Assembly (NCBI GenBank): GCA_005777205.1
Contig: SXNB01000031.1
Coordinates: 1-9,074 of the forward strand
Reading direction: 5' to 3'
Source of the DNA: Burkholderiales bacterium
GTDB taxonomy: Bacteria > Pseudomonadota > Gammaproteobacteria > Burkholderiales > SG8-39
DNA length: 9,074 nucleotides
Part shown: positions 6,031 through 9,074 of the stretch, in pieces
Layout of the letters: every line of letters starts with the position of its first letter
Position numbering within the stretch: position 1 is the first letter of the stretch
Translations under genes and position numbers: made by a program
Notes under the pieces: model-generated
Told to the model about the DNA's origin: nothing
What the model saw: only the letters and a program-made list of their open reading frames with translations
Databases searched by the model: none

Positions 6031-6960
6031 GTGAATTTGGCGGGATCCGGGACATCTGGGGCGGCCGCCCTTCTGGTCGATCCGCGCGAGTACTGGTCTG
6101 CGCTGAATCGCGCCTCGCGCGTTCTCCACGCGTCGGTTGCGCTCTCGATTCTGCTGCACGCTATCCTGATCTCGGTGCATTTCCGCTTCCCCGACGCGCT
6201 GCGCCTGGAGTCCGCGCAGTCGCCGCTCGAGGTGATCCTGGTTAACTCCAAGACGCGCGAGAAGCCGACCAAGGCCGAGGCGCGTGCGCAGGCGAACCTG
6301 GACGGCGGGGGCAATACCGACAAGAAGGCGCGGCCCAGTTCGCCGCTGCCGGTGACCAACCCGCGCGACCCGGGCAACAACCTCGCTCAGGCGCAGCGCC
6401 GGGTGAAGGAACTCGAGGAGCAGCAACAGCGCTTGCTCGCGCAGGCGAAGAAGTCCGCTACCAGCGTGGCGCCCGAGGCGCCCAAGCAGACGCCGGCGCA
6501 GGAATCCGCGCCGCAGCCCAGCGGCCGCGACCTCGCCGACCTGTCGCTCGCTGCGATGCGGCTCCAGACACAGATCGACAAGCAGACTCGCGCCTACGCG
6601 GAGCGGCCACGCAAGACCTTCATCGGTGCGCGCACCCGCGAGTACCGGTTCGCGCAGTACGAGGAGGACTGGCGGGCCAAGATCGAGCGCGTCGGCACGC
6701 TGCACTACCCGGCGGAGGCGCGCGGAAAACTCTACGGCAAGCTCCAGCTGACGGTGACTATCCGCCCGGACGGGTCGGTGGAGTCCGTGGAGCTGAATCG
6801 ATCCTCTGGCCTCAAGGTGCTCGACCAGGCGGCGTTCCTGATCGTCAAGCTCACGGCGCCGTTCGCCGCGTTCCCGCCTGAGATCCGCAAGGACACCGAC
6901 CTGCTAGTGATCACCCGCACCTGGTTCTTCGGCCAGGGCGACCGCATCTGGACCGAATAG
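6031..6960 (+). CDS. TonB-family energy transducer protein
   Basis: TonB-like proteins couple the inner-membrane proton gradient (through ExbB/ExbD) to outer-membrane transporters. This 309-residue protein has a cytoplasmic N-terminus (~28 residues), one membrane segment VLHASVALSILLHAILISVHF at about 31-51 with the His-containing face typical of TonB anchors, and a long periplasmic spacer. The spacer is Lys/Pro/Ala-rich with a Gln/Glu-rich coiled-coil stretch at about 116-142 (RVKELEEQQQRLLAQAKK) rather than a long Pro-Lys repeat. The C-terminal domain (about 215-302) has LHYPAEARGKLYGKLQLTVT and IRPDGSVESVELNRSSG, the TonB C-terminal pattern. The start is a GTG at 6031 overlapping a GAGGTGA, leaving a poor Shine-Dalgarno; no other start precedes the membrane segment except a TTG at 6037. 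No exbB or exbD is in the window, so its partner is encoded elsewhere. aroE follows after 7 bases. Confidence 0.86.
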   Translation: MNLAGSGTSGAAALLVDPREYWSALNRASRVLHASVALSILLHAILISVHFRFPDALRLESAQSPLEVILVNSKTREKPTKAEARAQANLDGGGNTDKKARPSSPLPVTNPRDPGNNLAQAQRRVKELEEQQQRLLAQAKKSATSVAPEAPKQTPAQESAPQPSGRDLADLSLAAMRLQTQIDKQTRAYAERPRKTFIGARTREYRFAQYEEDWRAKIERVGTLHYPAEARGKLYGKLQLTVTIRPDGSVESVELNRSSGLKVLDQAAFLIVKLTAPFAAFPPEIRKDTDLLVITRTWFFGQGDRIWTE

Positions 6961-6967
6961 GCGGGCG

Positions 6968-7771
6968 ATGAACGAGCGCTACGCCGTGATCGGCAATCCG
7001 GTGGCGCATTCCAAATCGCCCTGGATCCACGCCGAGTTCGCCCGCGCCACCGGCCAATACATTGAATATGGCCGCATCGAGGCGCCGCTGGAGGCGTTCG
7101 CGCGCACGGTGGCGGCGTACCGTGCCGCCGGCGGCCGTGGCTGCAACGTCACCCTGCCGTTCAAGTCCGAGGCCTTCGCGCTCGCGACCGCGCCGACGCC
7201 GAGGGCGCGCGCGGCGCGCGCGGCCAACACCCTGCGCTTTGAAGCGGAAGCGGTCTTCGCCGATAACACCGACGGTATCGGGCTGGTGAACGATCTGGAG
7301 CGCAATCTGCGCCGGCCCATCGCCGGCCAGCGCGTGCTGCTGATGGGCGCCGGCGGCGCGGCGCAAGGCGTGCTCGGACTGTTGCTGGACGCCCGCCCGG
7401 CGGCACTGGCGATTGCCAACCGGACCGACACCAAGGCGCGCGAGCTGGCGGCGCGTTTCCCCGGGTCGCGCGGCGGCGGCTACGACGAGCTCGCGGGCGA
7501 GGCATTCGATATCGTGATCAACGCCACCTCGGCGGGCCTCACCGGCGAGGCGGCGCCGCTGCCCGAAGGCGTGTTCGCCCCGGGCGCGCTCGCCTACGAC
7601 ATGGTCTACGGGCGCGACACGCCGTTCCTCGCCGCGGCGCGCGCCGGTGGCATCGCGACGGCGGACGGCCTGGGCATGTTGGTGGAGCAGGCAGCCGAGT
7701 CGTTTTTCTTCTGGCGGGGCGTGCGCCCGGAAACCGGGGCAGTACTCGCCGCGCTGCGTGCCGACCGCTAG
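6968..7771 (+). CDS. aroE: Shikimate dehydrogenase (NADP-dependent)
   Basis: Reduces 3-dehydroshikimate to shikimate with NADPH, the fourth step of the shikimate pathway. The 267-residue protein has the shikimate-binding motif VIGNPVAHSKSP (7-18), catalytic Lys66 in CNVTLPFK and Asp102 in NTDGIG, and the dinucleotide-binding glycine loop GAGGAAQGV (127-135). The NADP-selecting motif NRT (151-153) is present, followed by INATSAG (184-190) and DGLGMLVEQAA (233-243). The usual R-x-G-A-V-N-T stretch before the NADP domain reads ARAARAANTL, encoded by an alternating CG run near 7204-7224; this looks like family-tolerated variation. The ATG at 6968 is 7 bases after the tonB stop with a weak GCGGGCG site. 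The last 14 bases overlap mtgA. The product acts directly after AroQ, whose gene is in the divergent operon. Confidence 0.96.
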   Translation: MNERYAVIGNPVAHSKSPWIHAEFARATGQYIEYGRIEAPLEAFARTVAAYRAAGGRGCNVTLPFKSEAFALATAPTPRARAARAANTLRFEAEAVFADNTDGIGLVNDLERNLRRPIAGQRVLLMGAGGAAQGVLGLLLDARPAALAIANRTDTKARELAARFPGSRGGGYDELAGEAFDIVINATSAGLTGEAAPLPEGVFAPGALAYDMVYGRDTPFLAAARAGGIATADGLGMLVEQAAESFFFWRGVRPETGAVLAALRADR

Positions 7772-8498
7772 GCCCGCCAGGCGCAAGGGCGCGCTGGGCT
7801 GGGCGCTGCTCGGCTGGAAGCTGTTCTGCTACAGCCTGGGCACGCTGGTCGTCGTCGCCGTCGTGGTGCAGTGCTGGTTTTTCGCGCAGGTGCTCTGCTG
7901 GCGGACGAACACGCCGCACAGTACCGCGTTCATGGATGCGCGCCTTGCCCAGACGAAGAAGAATTTCCCGGACGTGAAGCTGCAGCACCAGTGGGTCGAC
8001 TACACGCGCATCTCCCCGCAGCTCAAGCGCGCGGTGGTCGCCGCAGAGGACGCCAAGTTCATGGACCACGAGGGCTTCGACTGGGAGGCGATCTCGAAGG
8101 CCATGGAGCGCAACGAGAAGAAGGGCCGCATCGTCGCCGGCGCCTCCACCATCAGCCAGCAGCTGGCGAAGAACCTGTTTCTTTCCGACGATCGCTCCTG
8201 GATCCGCAAGGGGCAGGAGGCGGCGATCACGTGGATGCTGGAGACGGCGCTGCCCAAGCGCCGCATCCTGGAGTTGTATCTCAATTTCGCCGAGTGGGGC
8301 GATGGCGTGTTCGGCGCCGAGGCCGCGGCGCGATACCACTTCGGCGGCCGTGCAGCGGGGCTTGGCGCGGAGCAGGCGGCGTACCTGGCGGTGATCCTGC
8401 CCAGCCCGCGGCGCTACGAGCGCGGCCGCGTCACGCCCTATGTTGCCGGTCGTATGGCGACCATCCTCGCTCGCATGCCGGCGGTGCAGATTCCCTGA
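7758..8498 (+). CDS. mtgA: Monofunctional biosynthetic peptidoglycan transglycosylase
   Basis: MtgA polymerises lipid II into glycan strands at the periplasmic face of the inner membrane; it is a GT51 enzyme without a transpeptidase domain. The 246 residues comprise a basic N-terminus (MPTARPARRK), one membrane anchor at about 20-47, and the glycosyltransferase domain. Motifs in order are VVAAEDAKFMDHEGFDW (93-109) with catalytic Glu97, GASTISQQLAKNLFLS (128-143), RKGQEAAITWMLE (150-162), KRRILELYLNFAEWGDGVFG (167-186) and AVILPSPRRYE (211-221). The length is normal. The start is a GTG at 7758 that overlaps the aroE stop by 14 bases; the frame is open further upstream but only through aroE in another frame, and no other start precedes the anchor. 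This implies translational coupling with aroE. With mpl at the other end of the run, it links the operon to cell-wall metabolism. Confidence 0.94.
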   Translation: MPTARPARRKGALGWALLGWKLFCYSLGTLVVVAVVVQCWFFAQVLCWRTNTPHSTAFMDARLAQTKKNFPDVKLQHQWVDYTRISPQLKRAVVAAEDAKFMDHEGFDWEAISKAMERNEKKGRIVAGASTISQQLAKNLFLSDDRSWIRKGQEAAITWMLETALPKRRILELYLNFAEWGDGVFGAEAAARYHFGGRAAGLGAEQAAYLAVILPSPRRYERGRVTPYVAGRMATILARMPAVQIP

Positions 8499-8563
8499 GC
8501 CGCTGCCGCTGGCGGCGCCAGATGTCATCGATCGGTTACATCGGGTACCTGCCGGCGCCGCGC
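8499..8563. other. Convergent intergenic region without a canonical terminator
   Basis: These 65 bases separate the mtgA stop from the oppositely oriented hemL stop, so termination of both would be expected here. I see a tight palindrome CTGGCG-G-CGCCAG (8509-8521) and GATGT/ACATC arms (8521-8525, 8538-8542), but no T-run on either strand. No intrinsic terminator can be called, and no small gene is evident. Confidence 0.4.
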
Positions 8564-8950
8564 TTAGGCGCGGAAGGCTTCTGCCGCTGCCTTCAGGGTT
8601 TCCTCGATCTCGGCGGTACCGTGCGCTGCCGAAACAAAGCCGGCCTCATACGCCGACGGTGCGAGATAGATGCCTCGCTCCAGCAGGGCGTGGAAAAACC
8701 GGTTGAAGCGGTCTTTGTCGCATTGCATCACCTCGGCGAAGCTCGTTGGCGGCGACGCCCTGAAGTAGACGCCGAACATACTGCCGATGCTTTGCGCAGA
8801 GAACATCACGCCGGCTTTCTTCGCCTCGGCAACGAGGCCCTCGACCAGGGCCTTGGTCGTTGCCTCGATGCGCTCCTGGAACCCCGGCCCCTCCACCAGC
8901 TTCAGCGTCGCCAACCCCGCGGCCACCGCCACCGGGTTGCCCGAGAGTCC
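8564..8950 (-). CDS. hemL: Glutamate-1-semialdehyde 2,1-aminomutase, C-terminal part only
   Basis: HemL converts glutamate-1-semialdehyde to 5-aminolevulinate, the tetrapyrrole precursor, using pyridoxal phosphate. Only the last 127 residues are HemL-like: LSGNPVAVAAGLATLKLVE at the left of the fragment, then FSAQSIGSMFGVYFRA, FAEVMQCDKDRFNRFFHALL, ERGIYLAPSAYEAGFVSAAHG, ending AEAFRA with a TAA stop. These match the small domain and C-terminus of the ~427-residue enzyme closely. The segment that should precede LSGNP (GGG-PVGAFGG... YQAGT, with the PLP lysine a little upstream) is absent. The open frame instead continues into XseA-like sequence (see the neighbouring entry), so about 300 residues including the catalytic lysine are missing from this contig. 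The piece could be an intact gene broken by an assembly error, or a real remnant. It is convergent with mtgA. Confidence 0.88.
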   Translation of the reverse strand, partial: GLSGNPVAVAAGLATLKLVEGPGFQERIEATTKALVEGLVAEAKKAGVMFSAQSIGSMFGVYFRASPPTSFAEVMQCDKDRFNRFFHALLERGIYLAPSAYEAGFVSAAHGTAEIEETLKAAAEAFRA

Positions 8951-9074
8951 ATCAAAAGGATCTTCGCCTGCGCCATCGCCCTGCACGCGCGCATCGCGTA
9001 CGACCACGTGCGCGGAAGGGTAGCGCGCGATGAGCACACGCAGGATGTCTTGAAGGGCCGCGCCGGAGCGCGAC
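8951..9074 (-). pseudogene. xseA: XseA-like (exonuclease VII large subunit) internal fragment fused in frame to hemL
   Basis: The frame upstream of the HemL part reads SRSGAALQDILRVL, then IARYPSAHVVV and ARVQGDGAGED, reaching the right edge without a start. This follows the exonuclease VII large subunit pattern; from memory E. coli XseA reads SKTGAALHDILHVL, then a parallel strand and TAVQGDDAPGQI. HemL has nothing similar at this place. XseA would continue with an Ile/Val-rich helix toward its GRGGGSLEDLW motif, but here the sequence passes through about four unassigned residues (PFDG, about 8948-8959) into HemL. About 38 XseA-like residues are visible, too few for certainty. The most likely origin is a chimeric contig end; a real rearrangement is possible. 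It would not make a working exonuclease as shown. Confidence 0.65.

Noticed and set aside
4123..6705. An 860-codon open frame on the minus strand, antisense to the RNase II-like and tonB genes
   Set aside because: It is a GC-bias shadow: the plus-strand genes have clear family motifs, while this frame gives low-complexity Arg/Ala/Leu/Gln/His-rich sequence with no recognisable domain.
7204..7224. Alternating CG tract in aroE as a possible slippage mutation
   Set aside because: The frame stays open, length is normal and downstream motifs are intact; Arg/Ala codons in a high-GC genome explain it.
7539..8528. A 329-codon minus-strand frame antisense to aroE/mtgA
   Set aside because: mtgA motifs on the plus strand explain the region; the antisense frame has no domain signal.
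8505..8545. Inverted repeats after mtgA as an intrinsic terminator
   Set aside because: The palindrome has almost no loop, the second pair of arms is only 5 bp, and neither is followed by a T-run.

Overview
The window reads as a stretch of ordinary chromosome from a high-GC betaproteobacterium. The evidence is gene order and protein style: a tlpA-aroQ-accB run divergent from mpl, and an esterase / RNase II-like / TonB / aroE / mtgA run, both of which I associate with Betaproteobacteria (Rhodocyclales, Burkholderiales or Nitrosomonadales type). I cannot name a genus. I found no tRNA, rRNA, insertion sequence, integrase or CRISPR array, and no gap between genes longer than 100 bases.

Left block (1-2097, minus strand), in transcription order: a conserved protein of unknown function with a degenerate nucleotidyltransferase-like pattern; a membrane-anchored TlpA/ResA-type thiol-disulfide oxidoreductase overlapping it by 20 bases; aroQ (type II 3-dehydroquinate dehydratase); and accB (biotin carboxyl carrier protein of acetyl-CoA carboxylase), cut by the left edge just before its last few residues. 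accC would be expected next, outside the window. A 95-base divergent promoter region (2098-2192) separates this block from the next.

Right block (2193-8498, plus strand): mpl (murein peptide recycling ligase), a YqiA-type small alpha/beta-hydrolase, an RNase II-family exoribonuclease of the subtype without canonical RNA-binding domains, a TonB-like energy transducer, aroE (shikimate dehydrogenase) and mtgA (monofunctional peptidoglycan glycosyltransferase). The genes abut or overlap, except for a 45-base gap before tonB that may hold an internal promoter. The run mixes cell-wall recycling and synthesis (mpl, mtgA), aromatic biosynthesis (aroE, with aroQ in the left block), RNA turnover and envelope energy coupling. 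It looks like a housekeeping operon and not a specialised system.

Right edge (8564-9074, minus strand, convergent with mtgA): the C-terminal 127 residues of HemL (glutamate-1-semialdehyde aminotransferase). Upstream of a junction at about 8948-8960 the same open frame stops resembling HemL and instead resembles an internal piece of XseA (exonuclease VII large subunit). This chimeric end is the most unusual thing in the window. Assembly or cloning chimerism is the leading explanation, with a real rearrangement as the alternative. I saw no convincing novel biological system here.
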